In this document: positions 8,643 through 17,677 of the stretch, in pieces
Layout of the letters: the number at the start of each line of letters is the position of its first letter
How positions within the stretch are numbered: position 1 is the stretch's first letter
Assembly (NCBI GenBank): GCA_002284915.1
Contig: CP015606.1
Span: 434,001-498,000, forward strand
Direction of reading: 5' to 3'
DNA from: Actinobacteria bacterium IMCC26077
GTDB taxonomy: Bacteria > Actinomycetota > Actinomycetes > Nanopelagicales > Nanopelagicaceae
DNA length: 64,000 nt
The notes under the pieces: generated by a model
Database searches by the model: none
What the model was told of the DNA's origin: nothing
What the model saw: only the letters and a program-made list of their open reading frames with translations
Translations under genes and position numbers: made by a program

Positions 8643-8882
8643 TCGCGAATAACTTGCAATTCGCACTCATAAAGTGGAGCTATTACCCTTTCCCACATGT
8701 TCGCGAAGAAAGAGATCTCGTTAATCAAACGACGGACCATTGATTATGGTCGCGCTACCTCTTCGCGCTGTCTTGCCTAATCACTAACAATCTCTTGATT
8801 GTCGCCTTGCCCGCGTCAGTGGCTCACTAAAAATAATCTTTACCCCTTTTCATGTACGAAGAAATAGTTTTAGGAGAGAGAT

Positions 8883-9338
8883 ATGTTGAAGCAGATTGAT
8901 GTACGTGGCGCACGATTTAGCGCGCTGCTCACTACTTTTGTGTTGGCGCTGACGTTAGCGACCGAATCGTGGATTCTTGCCTTATGGCAAACTGCGGTAT
9001 TCGCGATCGGAGCAACCTTCGGTCCAGCACGAACCCCTTATGCATCAATCTTCCGCGCAGTTGTGAAACCGCGCTTGAAGTCATCGCCCACTTTTGAGGA
9101 TGAGCGTCCCCCACGATTTGCTCAAGCAGTTGGTTTCCTCTTTGGTGCGGCGGCTCTGGTTGGTGTTGCCAGCGGCATCTCTCTCCTATTCACATTGGCA
9201 ATCGCCTTTGCGCTCGCCGCAGCGTTCCTCAACGCAGCATTCAATTTCTGCCTCGGGTGCAAGGTTTATTTGCTCTTCGCTCGCACATTCAAGAACGATA
9301 AGAAAATTGAGAATTCACATCCTGCGGAGGTTAAATAA
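8883..9338 (+). CDS. DUF4395 membrane protein
   Basis: A 151-residue protein with about four membrane helices and the DUF4395 layout: DVRGARFSA near the N-terminus, PPRFAQAVGFLFG in the middle, and FNFCLGCKVYLLF near the end. The FCLGC pair (CxxC) suggests redox or sulfur handling. It starts at an ATG with GGAGAG seven bases upstream, after a 240-base gap, and is followed directly by a sulfurtransferase gene, with which DUF4395 proteins often travel. Biochemical role not established. Confidence 0.82.
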   Translation: MLKQIDVRGARFSALLTTFVLALTLATESWILALWQTAVFAIGATFGPARTPYASIFRAVVKPRLKSSPTFEDERPPRFAQAVGFLFGAAALVGVASGISLLFTLAIAFALAAAFLNAAFNFCLGCKVYLLFARTFKNDKKIENSHPAEVK

Positions 9339-10172
9339 ATGTCACGTGCTCAAGCGTTAGTAAGTGCCGAGTGGTTGTTAGAACATATCGATGCCCCAAA
9401 TGTGGCAATCATCGAGGTAGATGAGGACACCTCACTCTACGAGAAAAGCCATATCAGAAATGCCATTACCTTCCATTGGCGCAATGACCTACAAGACGGT
9501 CTAATTCGCGATCTCATCTCGAAGGAGAAGTTTGAAGCGCTCCTCTCGAAGAGTGGAATCGCTAATGACACTACCGTCGTACTTTATGGTGGCAATAACA
9601 ATTGGTTTGCTACATATGCCTACTGGTATTTCAAGGTATACGGCCATGCAGACGTCCGACTCCTTGATGGTGGCCGAAAGAAGTGGGAGCTCGATAGTCG
9701 CGAATTGACTACCGATATTCCGGAAGTAATCCCTACTCGCTATGTCGCGAAGGAGCGCGATCTCTCGATTCGCGCCTTCCGTGATGAGGTCATCAACTCA
9801 ATTGGTACTAAGAACATCGTCGATGTGCGCTCTCCTGCAGAGTACAAAGGTGAATTACTCGCACCCGCGCACCTACCCCAAGAAGGTGGACAAGTTGCCG
9901 GACATATCCCTACTGCAAAGAACATTCCGTGGTCGCAAGCTGCCAATGAAGATGGCACCTTCAAGAGCGATAGCGAGCTCAATGAGCTCTACGCAAAAGC
10001 AGGGGTCGATTTCTCGAAAGAGACGATTGCTTACTGCCGAATCGGTGAGCGCTCAGCGTTCTCTTGGTTTGTTCTCCATGAGCTGCTCAATCTGAAGAAT
10101 GTAAAGAATTACGATGGATCATGGACTGAGTACGGTTCATTGGTGGGTGCGCCAATCGAAGTTGGCGCATGA
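9339..10172 (+). CDS. sulfurtransferase (thiosulfate/3-mercaptopyruvate type, CysA/SseA-like)
   Basis: A 277-residue tandem rhodanese: an inactive N-terminal domain (about 1-125) and an active C-terminal domain with the loop AYCRIGERS, whose Cys (about residue 233) carries the persulfide. The CRIGERS type of loop is that of actinobacterial CysA-like enzymes. The gene abuts the DUF4395 gene (stop TAA then ATG) and overlaps the DUF1416 gene by four bases; that trio mirrors the cysA/sseC pair of mycobacteria. Exact sulfur donor cannot be read from sequence. Confidence 0.92.
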   Translation: MSRAQALVSAEWLLEHIDAPNVAIIEVDEDTSLYEKSHIRNAITFHWRNDLQDGLIRDLISKEKFEALLSKSGIANDTTVVLYGGNNNWFATYAYWYFKVYGHADVRLLDGGRKKWELDSRELTTDIPEVIPTRYVAKERDLSIRAFRDEVINSIGTKNIVDVRSPAEYKGELLAPAHLPQEGGQVAGHIPTAKNIPWSQAANEDGTFKSDSELNELYAKAGVDFSKETIAYCRIGERSAFSWFVLHELLNLKNVKNYDGSWTEYGSLVGAPIEVGA

Positions 10173-10492
10173 GAACGTGTGGTGCAACTCCCGGCGGACC
10201 AGATCTCGCCGGGGTTGACCTTTCTAAGCAAGCAGTTATTCAAGGCGTCGTCTTACGCGACGGCACATCAGATTCAGTTCCCAATGGCACGCCAGCCACA
10301 ACTGGTTATGTTCGGTTGCTCGATCGCGATGGTGAGTTTGTCGCAGAGGTTCCACTCAATAGCGATGGTCAATTCCGATTCTTTGCCGCCCCAGGAGCGT
10401 GGACAGTCCGAGCGCTCGTACCGGGGGCTATCGGCGAGGCGAAGGCAGATGCCGATTATGGTCGCGCGGTGGATCTCACCATTTCGCTCTAG
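10169..10492 (+). CDS. DUF1416 (SseC-like) protein
   Basis: A 107-residue protein beginning MRTCGATPGGPDLAGVD and containing VIQGVVLRDG, GYVRLLD-DGEFVAEVP and the terminal FFAAPGAWTVRAL block, the standard SseC/DUF1416 pattern with a carboxypeptidase-regulatory-like beta fold. It overlaps the sulfurtransferase stop by four bases (ATGA), so translation is probably coupled. The conserved Cys4 may interact with the transferase, but its function is not known. Confidence 0.9.
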   Translation: MRTCGATPGGPDLAGVDLSKQAVIQGVVLRDGTSDSVPNGTPATTGYVRLLDRDGEFVAEVPLNSDGQFRFFAAPGAWTVRALVPGAIGEAKADADYGRAVDLTISL

Positions 10493-10495
10493 TCT
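10490..10495 (+). promoter_or_regulatory. -10 box of a leaderless fur-family promoter
   Basis: TAGTCT lies at -12 to -7 from the ATG at 10502. It overlaps the stop codon of the upstream DUF1416 gene. No Shine-Dalgarno is present before the ATG. Confidence 0.55.
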
Positions 10496-10501
10496 TATCC
10501 C

Positions 10502-10909
10502 ATGAGAGAAGAACTTCATGAGCGCGGTTTACGCCTCACCCCTCAGCGTGAATTAGTCCTCACCGCGGTTCGCGAATTGGGCCATGCCACGCCAGAAGAG
10601 ATCGCTCAGTACATCCACCGGACCCATCCCAGCATCAATCTCTCCACTGTTTATCGAAATCTCGAAACGCTTGAGAATGTTGGATTGGTTCTCCATACCC
10701 ATCTTGGGCATGGTGGCGCGACCTATCACGCGGCAGAAGAGGTCAATCATCTCCATCTCGTTTGCGGGAAGTGCGGCAGCGTTGGTGAAGCGCCGATTGA
10801 TACCGCTGCAACCTTTGTGAATACCCTCTCTGATGATTATGGATTTAAAACCGATGTCACGCACTTTGCTGTCTATGGCAGATGCGCCAACTGCTCTGAT
10901 GGATTATGA
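10502..10909 (+). CDS. Fur-family metalloregulator
   Basis: A 135-residue Fur-like repressor. The winged helix (about 8-75) reads LRLTPQRELVLTAVRELGHATPEEIAQ and STVYRNLETLENVGLV; the dimer/metal domain has HLHLVCGKCG and a terminal CANC pair, a structural zinc site. Which metal it senses (Zn, Ni, Fe, Mn) cannot be told; the position next to the ygfZ-like gene and near glnR resembles the streptomycete neighbourhood that includes the nickel regulator Nur, which is suggestive only. It overlaps the next gene by four bases. Confidence 0.9.
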   Translation: MREELHERGLRLTPQRELVLTAVRELGHATPEEIAQYIHRTHPSINLSTVYRNLETLENVGLVLHTHLGHGGATYHAAEEVNHLHLVCGKCGSVGEAPIDTAATFVNTLSDDYGFKTDVTHFAVYGRCANCSDGL

Positions 10910-11811
10910 GCGCAGTATTTGTCGATGGCGGCCCAGATCACGGCGCAATCTGGCACTTTGGTGAACCGGTAAAAGAACAGCGCGCTCTCGAAGAGGGTAA
11001 GGCCTTTGCCAACCTAAGTCACCTGCCGGCGCTAGCAATCACTGGCGTTGATCGATTAACGTGGATTCATTCCCTCTGCACTCAAGATGTCGAGCACCTG
11101 CAACCAGGGGAGTGGAAAAGTGCCTACATTCTCGATCCTCAAGGCCATATCGAATTTCCGTTATTGATTATCGATGATGGAGTTTCGCTCTACCTCTTCA
11201 CCGAAATCGAGTCTGCCGCGCCATTGCTGGCCTTCCTTAATTCGATGAAATTCATGTTGCGAGTAGAAGTTCGTGATGCCAGCAACGAAGTCGCGCTCTT
11301 TCGCGCTCCAGGAATTGGTGATGCGATTGGCGGGCCATACGCCCTCGTTCCGCGGAGCGAGATCGAAAGCATGAGCGCGAATTTTGGATTGACCTCGATG
11401 CAGGTTGGTACGTGGGCCCTTGATGCGCAACGGGTGGCAGCGGGGCGGCCACGTTTTGGTTTTGAGAGTGATCCCAAGACGATTCCTAACGAACTAGGCA
11501 CGTTAAATATCGCTGTCCATATGAATAAAGGGTGTTATCGCGGTCAAGAGACCGTCGCAAAGGTCTTCAATCTCGGTAAACCGCCGCGTCGTTTGACCCT
11601 CTTACATCTTGATGGTTCAGGTGTTGACCTGCCGGCACCAGGAGCGCCAATCACCCTCGATGGTAAAGCGGTGGGCTTCTTGGGAACTGTTGCTCGCCAT
11701 CATGAATTAGGTCCGATTGCGTTAGCACTTATTAAGCGATCGGTGCCGCTCGAAGCAACAGTGAGCGCAGGATCTGTGCTAGCTACCCAAGAAGAGATAG
11801 TTGCGCAGTAA
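10906..11811 (+). CDS. ygfZ: folate-binding YgfZ-family protein
   Basis: A 301-residue GcvT-like protein with the YgfZ signature KGCYRGQETVAKVFNLGKPPRRL region at about residues 207-229, including the conserved Cys. YgfZ proteins use tetrahydrofolate and help build or repair certain Fe-S enzymes. The N-terminal half has ALAITGVDRLTWIHSLCTQDV, the usual opening of the family. Overlaps the fur-like gene (ATGA) and abuts the glutaredoxin-like gene, which suits an Fe-S or redox maintenance role and the many Fe-S subunits of complex I encoded in this window. Confidence 0.9.
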   Translation: MSAVFVDGGPDHGAIWHFGEPVKEQRALEEGKAFANLSHLPALAITGVDRLTWIHSLCTQDVEHLQPGEWKSAYILDPQGHIEFPLLIIDDGVSLYLFTEIESAAPLLAFLNSMKFMLRVEVRDASNEVALFRAPGIGDAIGGPYALVPRSEIESMSANFGLTSMQVGTWALDAQRVAAGRPRFGFESDPKTIPNELGTLNIAVHMNKGCYRGQETVAKVFNLGKPPRRLTLLHLDGSGVDLPAPGAPITLDGKAVGFLGTVARHHELGPIALALIKRSVPLEATVSAGSVLATQEEIVAQ

Positions 11812-12048
11812 ATGTCAAAGGTCGTCTCGATCTATTCCCGACGTGGCTGTCATCTCTGCGAGATGGCGATGGATACCGCCAGAGCTCTACAAAGCGAACT
11901 CGGCTATCAAATTGAAGAGATCTTTATCGATGGCGATGATGCACTAACGAGCGCCTACGGCGAACAAGTCCCGGTGATTCATATCGACGGCAAACCACAT
12001 GATTTCTTTCGCATCAATGAGGAGCGCTTTCGCGCGGCGCTTGTTTAG
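11812..12048 (+). CDS. glutaredoxin-like protein (DUF836 type)
   Basis: A 78-residue thioredoxin-fold protein with the active site RGCHLCEMA (Cys14, Cys17), the strand IEEIFIDGDD and the cis-proline loop QVPVIHIDGK. It starts right after the ygfZ stop and ends four bases into the convergent XPB helicase gene. Probably a small thiol oxidoreductase; partner unknown. Confidence 0.88.
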   Translation: MSKVVSIYSRRGCHLCEMAMDTARALQSELGYQIEEIFIDGDDALTSAYGEQVPVIHIDGKPHDFFRINEERFRAALV

Positions 12049-13700
12049 AGTTCGATATCTCCAATGAGGATGTCATCGGCATCGACGATTCGATAGGAAT
12101 AACCCTGTTCGGTGAGGAATCGCTGGCGATTCTGCGCAAAATCCTGATCAACGGTATCTCGAGCGACGAGGGTGTAGAAGCGAGCAGTGCGACCATCAGA
12201 TTTAGGGCGCAAGATTCGGCCTAAGCGCTGCGCCTCTTCTTGACGGGAGCCGAAAGCTCCAGAGACTTGGATGGCAATCGTTGCCTCGGGAAGATCAATC
12301 GAGAAGTTTGCGACTTTCGAAACCACGAGCGCATTGATCTCACCAACGCGGAAACTCTGGAATAACTCTTCCCGTTCTTTGATTGGAGTATCTCCGGTGA
12401 TTACCGGTATTCCCAACTCAGTCGAGAGCGTATCTAGTTGATCGAGGTACTGACCGATGACCAGTACTTGTTCATCTTTATGTTTCTCAGCAAGTAATTT
12501 CGCGATGGCACCTTTCGTGCGCGTGGTTGCACAGGTTCGATATTTATGTTCTGGTTCGGCGGTTGCATAGAGCAGACGCTCGGCATCGGTGAGATTTACG
12601 CGAACCTCAATACATTCGGCTGGAGCGATATATCCCTGCGCCTCGATCTCTTTCCAGGGCACGTCGTATCGCTTCGGTCCGATAAGAGAGAAGACTTCGC
12701 CCTCTAAACCATCCTCACGAACGAGCGTAGCCGTGAGTCCAAGGCGACGTCGCGATTGGATATCTGCGGTAAAACGGAAGATCGGCGCAGGTAATAGATG
12801 GACCTCGTCGTAGATAATCAGACCCCAGTCGTGTTGATCGACCAAATCTAAATGTGCATAGACGCCACCACGTTTGGTGGTGAGGACTTGATATGTTGCG
12901 ATAGTTACCGGACGAATCTCTTTTCGAGAGCCAGAGTACTCACCAATTTGATCTTCAGTGAGCGAGGTTCGCTTCAGTAGCTCGCTTCGCCATTGTCGTG
13001 CTGCAACGGTGTTGGTAACGAGAATTAACGTAGTTGCTTGGGCTAGCGACATTGCTGCAGCGCCAACAAGGGTCTTACCTGCACCGCAAGGGAGGACAAC
13101 TACTCCAGAGCCACCATGCCAGAAACCTTCAGCAGCCAGACGTTGATAAGGCCGCAACTTCCAATCGTTCTCAGCCAATTCGATCGGATGCGCCTGACCA
13201 TCGACATAGCCAGCCATATCTTCGGCGGGCCAACCAAGTTTGAGTAGCGATTGTTTTAATCGCCCACGTTCACTCGGAAAAATTTGGATTGTCTCGTTAT
13301 CAATTCGCTTACCAAGCATGGGTTGTACCTTCTTGGCGCGAATCACCTCTTCAAGAACTGCAGAGTCGGTAGTGGAGAGAATCAAACCGTGAACAGGATG
13401 GGTCTCAAGGCGAAGGCGTCCGTAGCGCGCCATCGTCTCGGCTATATCGATGAGAATCGCATGCGGTACGGCATATCGCGAATAACGAAGTAAGACATCG
13501 ATGACGCTCTCGGCATCGAGCCCTGCGGCGCGAGCGTTCCATAACCCAAGTGAGGTGAGCCGATAGGTATGGATATGTTCCGGAGAACGCTCTAATTCGG
13601 CAAAGGCTGCAATGGCTCGTCGGCAATCATCGGCAGCGCCATGTTCAATCTCGAGTAAGAGCGTCTTATCGCTCTGAACGATTAATGGGCCATCAGCCAT
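12045..13700 (-). CDS. XPB/ERCC3-type DNA helicase
   Basis: A 551-residue superfamily 2 helicase of the XPB type common in actinobacteria. Visible motifs: VLPCGAGKTLV (Walker A), IIYDEVHLLPAP (motif II, DEVH), LGLTATLVREDG (motif III), ALVVSKVANFSIDLPEA (motif V) and QEEAQRLGRILRPK (motif VI). The N-terminal ~150 residues form the XPB damage-recognition-like region. Likely role in DNA repair or remodelling. It is the last gene of a three-gene minus-strand operon and its start overlaps the end of the M20 peptidase gene by eight bases. Confidence 0.95.
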   Translation of the reverse strand: MADGPLIVQSDKTLLLEIEHGAADDCRRAIAAFAELERSPEHIHTYRLTSLGLWNARAAGLDAESVIDVLLRYSRYAVPHAILIDIAETMARYGRLRLETHPVHGLILSTTDSAVLEEVIRAKKVQPMLGKRIDNETIQIFPSERGRLKQSLLKLGWPAEDMAGYVDGQAHPIELAENDWKLRPYQRLAAEGFWHGGSGVVVLPCGAGKTLVGAAAMSLAQATTLILVTNTVAARQWRSELLKRTSLTEDQIGEYSGSRKEIRPVTIATYQVLTTKRGGVYAHLDLVDQHDWGLIIYDEVHLLPAPIFRFTADIQSRRRLGLTATLVREDGLEGEVFSLIGPKRYDVPWKEIEAQGYIAPAECIEVRVNLTDAERLLYATAEPEHKYRTCATTRTKGAIAKLLAEKHKDEQVLVIGQYLDQLDTLSTELGIPVITGDTPIKEREELFQSFRVGEINALVVSKVANFSIDLPEATIAIQVSGAFGSRQEEAQRLGRILRPKSDGRTARFYTLVARDTVDQDFAQNRQRFLTEQGYSYRIVDADDILIGDIEL

Positions 13701-14793
13701 GAGGATTACTCACTAAATCATCGAGCAGAGCGTGGAGGAATTCAATTTGAGAATCGACCCCCTTGGCGCTGATCCACTCACCAACTGCATGTGCATTTCC
13801 GCCGATTGCACCCAAACCATCAAGTGTTGGTGCACCAGTAGCAGCGGCGAAATTTCCATCGCTTGCGCCACCGACAGCGACGCCAAGAAGTTCACCGCGA
13901 CCCAAAGCCGCATAGACCTTCTTCGCTCGAGCAAAGAGCGCTGCGGTGGAATCAGGTTGCAGCGGCGGTCGATTAATTCCGCCGGAGATTACGATCTGCG
14001 CATCGGGATGTTGAGGTTTGAGATTATGGAGCGCCTTTTCGATTCGTTCTAACTCGCTCATTGCAAATGAACGGCAATCCACGACCAATCTTGAAAGCGC
14101 TGGAACAGTATTGGTCGTTGTTCCCGAAGCGAGGACTGTTGGCACCGCAGTTGTTTGGAATTCAGGATTGGCGAGCTTCTCGATTTCGATAATTAGATGC
14201 GCCATTTCAGAAGTCGCATTGATTCCTTTTTCGGGCTCAAGTCCGGCATGTGACGCGCGGCCATGAACTTCGATAATGAAGTCAGCAGTTCCTTTACGCC
14301 CAGTCTTTACCGCACCATTGATGGATGCTTCTAAAACGAGCACTGCTCGAGCATTTCGGGCTGAATCTTCAATGAGCGCGCGCGATGCTTTGGAGCCAAC
14401 CTCTTCATCGGTAGTGCAGAGCATGGCAACTGAGCCGGAGATGCCACGAAGGGCGTATACCGCTTGGACAAATCCTGCTTTCATATCGAATGAACCTGGG
14501 GCGGTGATTCGATCGCCTTCAACCTGCCAGAGCGGAAGGAAGGAGCCCTTAGGCCAGACGGTATCGAGATGAATTAAAAGGAGAATCTCTGGAGCGGGTG
14601 CTCCCCACCAGAGAATTGGCGAACCATTGACTTCGCGGATTTCACCCGAATGACCCAATACTTTTTCACAAATTCGATTTGCTTCACCGAGCACTGCATC
14701 GAGCGCATCTCGATCATCACTGGGAGATTCGATGCGGACTAATCGCTCGATATCCTTAAGATAATCGGGGGATTGCCGCTCGGTTGTCGCCAT
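13693..14793 (-). CDS. M20-family metallopeptidase (glutamate carboxypeptidase/ArgE-DapE type)
   Basis: A 366-residue zinc hydrolase. Metal and catalytic residues are visible in LLIHLDTVW (His, Asp), PGSFDMKAG (bridging Asp), TDEEVGS (Glu-Glu), LEAS (Glu) and GGNAHAVGEW (last His). The dimerisation domain is the RKGTADFIIEVHGRASHAG region. It most resembles the carboxypeptidase G2 branch that removes C-terminal glutamate, but substrate is not certain. It sits between two helicase-related genes, 14 bases after one and overlapping the other, which looks like operon packing rather than shared function. Confidence 0.88.
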   Translation of the reverse strand: MATTERQSPDYLKDIERLVRIESPSDDRDALDAVLGEANRICEKVLGHSGEIREVNGSPILWWGAPAPEILLLIHLDTVWPKGSFLPLWQVEGDRITAPGSFDMKAGFVQAVYALRGISGSVAMLCTTDEEVGSKASRALIEDSARNARAVLVLEASINGAVKTGRKGTADFIIEVHGRASHAGLEPEKGINATSEMAHLIIEIEKLANPEFQTTAVPTVLASGTTTNTVPALSRLVVDCRSFAMSELERIEKALHNLKPQHPDAQIVISGGINRPPLQPDSTAALFARAKKVYAALGRGELLGVAVGGASDGNFAAATGAPTLDGLGAIGGNAHAVGEWISAKGVDSQIEFLHALLDDLVSNPHG

Positions 14794-14807
14794 GGTGTAA
14801 GTCTGCC

Positions 14808-17003
14808 CTATTCGACTATCGCGACGCCTGAGATGCGGCTAACGGAGAAGCGCAGGACTTCATCACTCCCGTGGTCATAGGCCATCAAAATCCCACCAAC
14901 AAGGTGGATGGGTTCGATGACCCGCTCGCTGACCCCGCCATCGCTATCGGCATAACCAACAGTTACCGTCGCCTTTGACTTAATCGCCAGGGTCAAGGTG
15001 CCCATCGTTTCACTGGGCGTTCCAGCAACGATGGGAGCGCTCCTTCGATGATTTGCCGCCTTATCTCCGGCGCGCAAAGCGCGGAGCGCAGCGGTAATCA
15101 AATCCTCAGAAGGTTGCGCAAGCTCGCTAGAGATCCGCGGTGGACGCGGTTTTGACTTCGCCCGAGCTTTGTCGTGTTTTCGAGCAATGAGTGCGCCATC
15201 TCGATCTTCCAGCGCAGGAAAGTAGCCCGCGTCAACGAGAGCATCGAGTGCCTCGTAGATATCTCCTTCGGTCATCAAAACGGTGCTACTGAGTTGCCTC
15301 AATTGTAAATGGGCTAATTTTCTGTCCGCGAGTATCGCAGTAACCTGTCCCTCATCTTCACATCGAATATAGGAACTAAAACTAATTCCTACTCGTAACT
15401 TTCCATACCGCTTTCCAATATCGGTAATCATGTACTCCAGAGGTTGTGGCAACGGAGTTTTCGATATTTTCCCGAGAAACTTTCTAATTTCGTCGCTACT
15501 TCGTCCGCTATCGAGCGCTCGCCGAATCGACTGTTCTGTAAGTCGGTAGACCGTGGCGCCACCTTTACTTTCGATATTCGCAATAAGTGCCATCTCGCGC
15601 GCCAACTCAACTTCTAGGGGGCCGGGTGCAATAGCAGTGTTATCGGCTTGGATCAGAATGTAATCAATCTCCTTTGGCAAAAGAGCAGACATGCCAATAG
15701 TTGGTTCACCTTGGAGCAATGCCTTACCAAACGAGGTGAGCGCATTTCGCCCAGTGAATCCCAGCCACTGCGCCTCTCGTGCAATCCAATGGACGAAATC
15801 GTGATGGCTTCCAAATGCTCGTCGAGGTCGTTCCCATTTGATTCGTTCTGCCAGCGCTCCGACATCAACGGCGGTCGGTGCGATCTCTCCATAGAGGGTG
15901 AGCGCTAACTTTTTGATGTGGGCTATTGAACTTCGATCAATTTCTGGACCAAGTGGAGCGATGTAGCCACGCTCGCTCTTGCCGATTAGCCCGGCAACAC
16001 GTGAAGTACCCAACCAGTAATTTGCGATTTCTATCCAGCGTTCCTCAAGCGATTTATTCCGCCAGATATCAAAGCTCGAAGTGGGGAGGAATTCCTCTTC
16101 ATTGTGGAGCGCTATGAAACCTGAGATGTAGGTAAGCTCAGCGATAAAAATTAGGTACTTCTCCTCCAGACCAAGTTCATCACTGGCACGTTTAATCTCG
16201 CGGACGCCTACACCTCCCGAGCGAAGCGCCGCTGCAGGTTCCCCAGCCCAGAAATGGAGCAGCTCTTCGATGTGATGGAGAATCTCAAGGGCCGCACCTA
16301 TAGCCGCGCTATCGACATCTTCTTGGGAGAGGTTTTTGCTGGAGTAGTCAGGTGGAATATCAAAGTGTTCTTTATGAACACGGTTTCCGCGGAGATAGAT
16401 TCCCACTTCACGCGGGAGCGCAACGGTATGGGTATCAGTAGGAGTAAGTAATTGATTCTCCATCAACCATGAGACGGCTGAGGTTGGACGTTTAATGTCG
16501 GTAACCGTGCCACGAGGTGGCCCCCAGGTTAATTTTTCGAGCATCGCTTTTGCTGCGCTAGGTGCGTCCTCAATCTTTTTCCGCCACCGGCTCTGGTCTC
16601 CCGTTCCTACTGGTCCCAGCCCCGCCGGCTCAGGGCCGAGCGCATCGCGAACGCTATTGAGAATGCGGATCTCAGCCTCGTCCATATATATAAGTGCCAG
16701 AGTGACGAACTTCTCGTACGGGGCGACCGCGCGCTCACCAGCAATTTCTTTTACCGACTTAAGAGTCACTGGTTCTGAGATCACCGCAATAATCTCAAGC
16801 ACTTGGATCTCCCATGCATTTAAGAGATCAAGGGCTCTCGAGATGCTCGGCGCCGAACTCGCACGAGCAGCAAGAGCAGTGATATCTGTTGGTAGGGGAG
16901 AGAGTAAATCTGGGCGGAGGGTAAAGAGTTCCTGGAGATTTTCATCACTACGCGCGCGCAACTCATCCGCTAACGAGCGGGCTGGGCGAAGGTTTCGAGA
17001 CAT
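14808..17003 (-). CDS. helicase-associated domain protein (partner of XPB helicase)
   Basis: A 731-residue protein matching the long actinobacterial helicase-C-associated family whose gene adjoins the XPB helicase gene in mycobacteria. The first 120 residues read LADELRARSDENLQELFTLRPDLLSPLPTDITALAARASS, the usual opening; the C-terminus has LTLAIKSKATVTVGYADSDGG and [15 protein letters not shown], a WYL-like beta module. No Walker motifs, so it is not itself a helicase. Probable role in XPB-linked repair; not experimentally defined as far as I know. Confidence 0.85.
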   Translation of the reverse strand: MSRNLRPARSLADELRARSDENLQELFTLRPDLLSPLPTDITALAARASSAPSISRALDLLNAWEIQVLEIIAVISEPVTLKSVKEIAGERAVAPYEKFVTLALIYMDEAEIRILNSVRDALGPEPAGLGPVGTGDQSRWRKKIEDAPSAAKAMLEKLTWGPPRGTVTDIKRPTSAVSWLMENQLLTPTDTHTVALPREVGIYLRGNRVHKEHFDIPPDYSSKNLSQEDVDSAAIGAALEILHHIEELLHFWAGEPAAALRSGGVGVREIKRASDELGLEEKYLIFIAELTYISGFIALHNEEEFLPTSSFDIWRNKSLEERWIEIANYWLGTSRVAGLIGKSERGYIAPLGPEIDRSSIAHIKKLALTLYGEIAPTAVDVGALAERIKWERPRRAFGSHHDFVHWIAREAQWLGFTGRNALTSFGKALLQGEPTIGMSALLPKEIDYILIQADNTAIAPGPLEVELAREMALIANIESKGGATVYRLTEQSIRRALDSGRSSDEIRKFLGKISKTPLPQPLEYMITDIGKRYGKLRVGISFSSYIRCEDEGQVTAILADRKLAHLQLRQLSSTVLMTEGDIYEALDALVDAGYFPALEDRDGALIARKHDKARAKSKPRPPRISSELAQPSEDLITAALRALRAGDKAANHRRSAPIVAGTPSETMGTLTLAIKSKATVTVGYADSDGGVSERVIEPIHLVGGILMAYDHGSDEVLRFSVSRISGVAIVE

Positions 17004-17035
17004 AACCTGCCTACGCTACCTGAAGGTTCGCAGGT

Positions 17036-17041
17036 TATGCT
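17036..17041 (+). promoter_or_regulatory. -10 box of a leaderless promoter (phosphatase-cytochrome c operon)
   Basis: TATGCT lies at -12 to -7 from the ATG at 17048, with no Shine-Dalgarno. It would drive the operon from the histidine phosphatase through CcsB. Confidence 0.6.
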
Positions 17042-17047
17042 CATCGT

Positions 17048-17677
17048 ATGAAAACGCTCGTCCATGTGGTCAGACATGGCGAGGTAGAGAATCCCGATGG
17101 AATTCTTTACGGTCGCCAATCAGACTGGCACCTTTCAGTTCGTGGCCGTGAGATGGCCGACGAGGTAGCTAAATGGACTCAGGGTCGCGATATTGCCGCC
17201 GTGATTGCATCTCCATTGGAGCGAGCTCAGGAGACTGCGCAGCCAATTGCAGCGCTCCACAAATTAGCAGTGCAGACTGATCCGCGATTGATTGAAGCGG
17301 CAAATATCTTTGAGGGAAAGAAGTTTGGAATTGGTGCGAGCACGAGCGCGCTGATGAAACCAGGGGCATGGCGCCATTTATGGAATCCATGGCGACCTTC
17401 ATGGGGCGAGCCCTATCGAGAGCAGATCGAGAGAATGATGGCAGCCATCAGAAACGCACAATCCTTGGCATCTGGTCGCGAAGCAATTTGCGTTTCGCAT
17501 CAGTTACCAATCTGGATTCTCCGTTCAGCTATCGAAGGGCGACCACTTCTCCACGATCCGCGTAAGCGAATCTGCTCTCTTGCTTCAGTAACAACCGTTG
17601 TTTTCTCAGCTCAAGGGGTGATTACAGGAGTTGAATATGCCGAGCCGGCTGCTCATCTACTCCGCCCTAAGAAGTGA
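17048..17677 (+). CDS. histidine phosphatase (phosphoglycerate mutase-like)
   Basis: A 209-residue branch-1 histidine phosphatase. VVRHGEVENPDGILYGRQSD holds the phospho-accepting His; SPLERAQETAQPIAAL holds the second Arg; the catalytic C-terminal His is in CVSHQLPIWILR. Substrate unknown. It heads the cytochrome c maturation operon and overlaps the next gene by four bases, the same order as in mycobacteria. Confidence 0.88.
   Translation: MKTLVHVVRHGEVENPDGILYGRQSDWHLSVRGREMADEVAKWTQGRDIAAVIASPLERAQETAQPIAALHKLAVQTDPRLIEAANIFEGKKFGIGASTSALMKPGAWRHLWNPWRPSWGEPYREQIERMMAAIRNAQSLASGREAICVSHQLPIWILRSAIEGRPLLHDPRKRICSLASVTTVVFSAQGVITGVEYAEPAAHLLRPKK

Noticed and set aside
8643-8882. Riboswitch before the DUF4395 gene
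   Set aside because: A short GCGAAT/ATTCGC dyad and a TAATCT box are visible, but I could not find a conserved riboswitch core; the 240 bases remain unassigned.
16495-17151. 218-codon plus-strand frame
   Set aside because: Antisense to the helicase-associated gene and partly overlapping the phosphatase gene; no recognisable domain and Ser/Arg-rich composition typical of a shadow frame.
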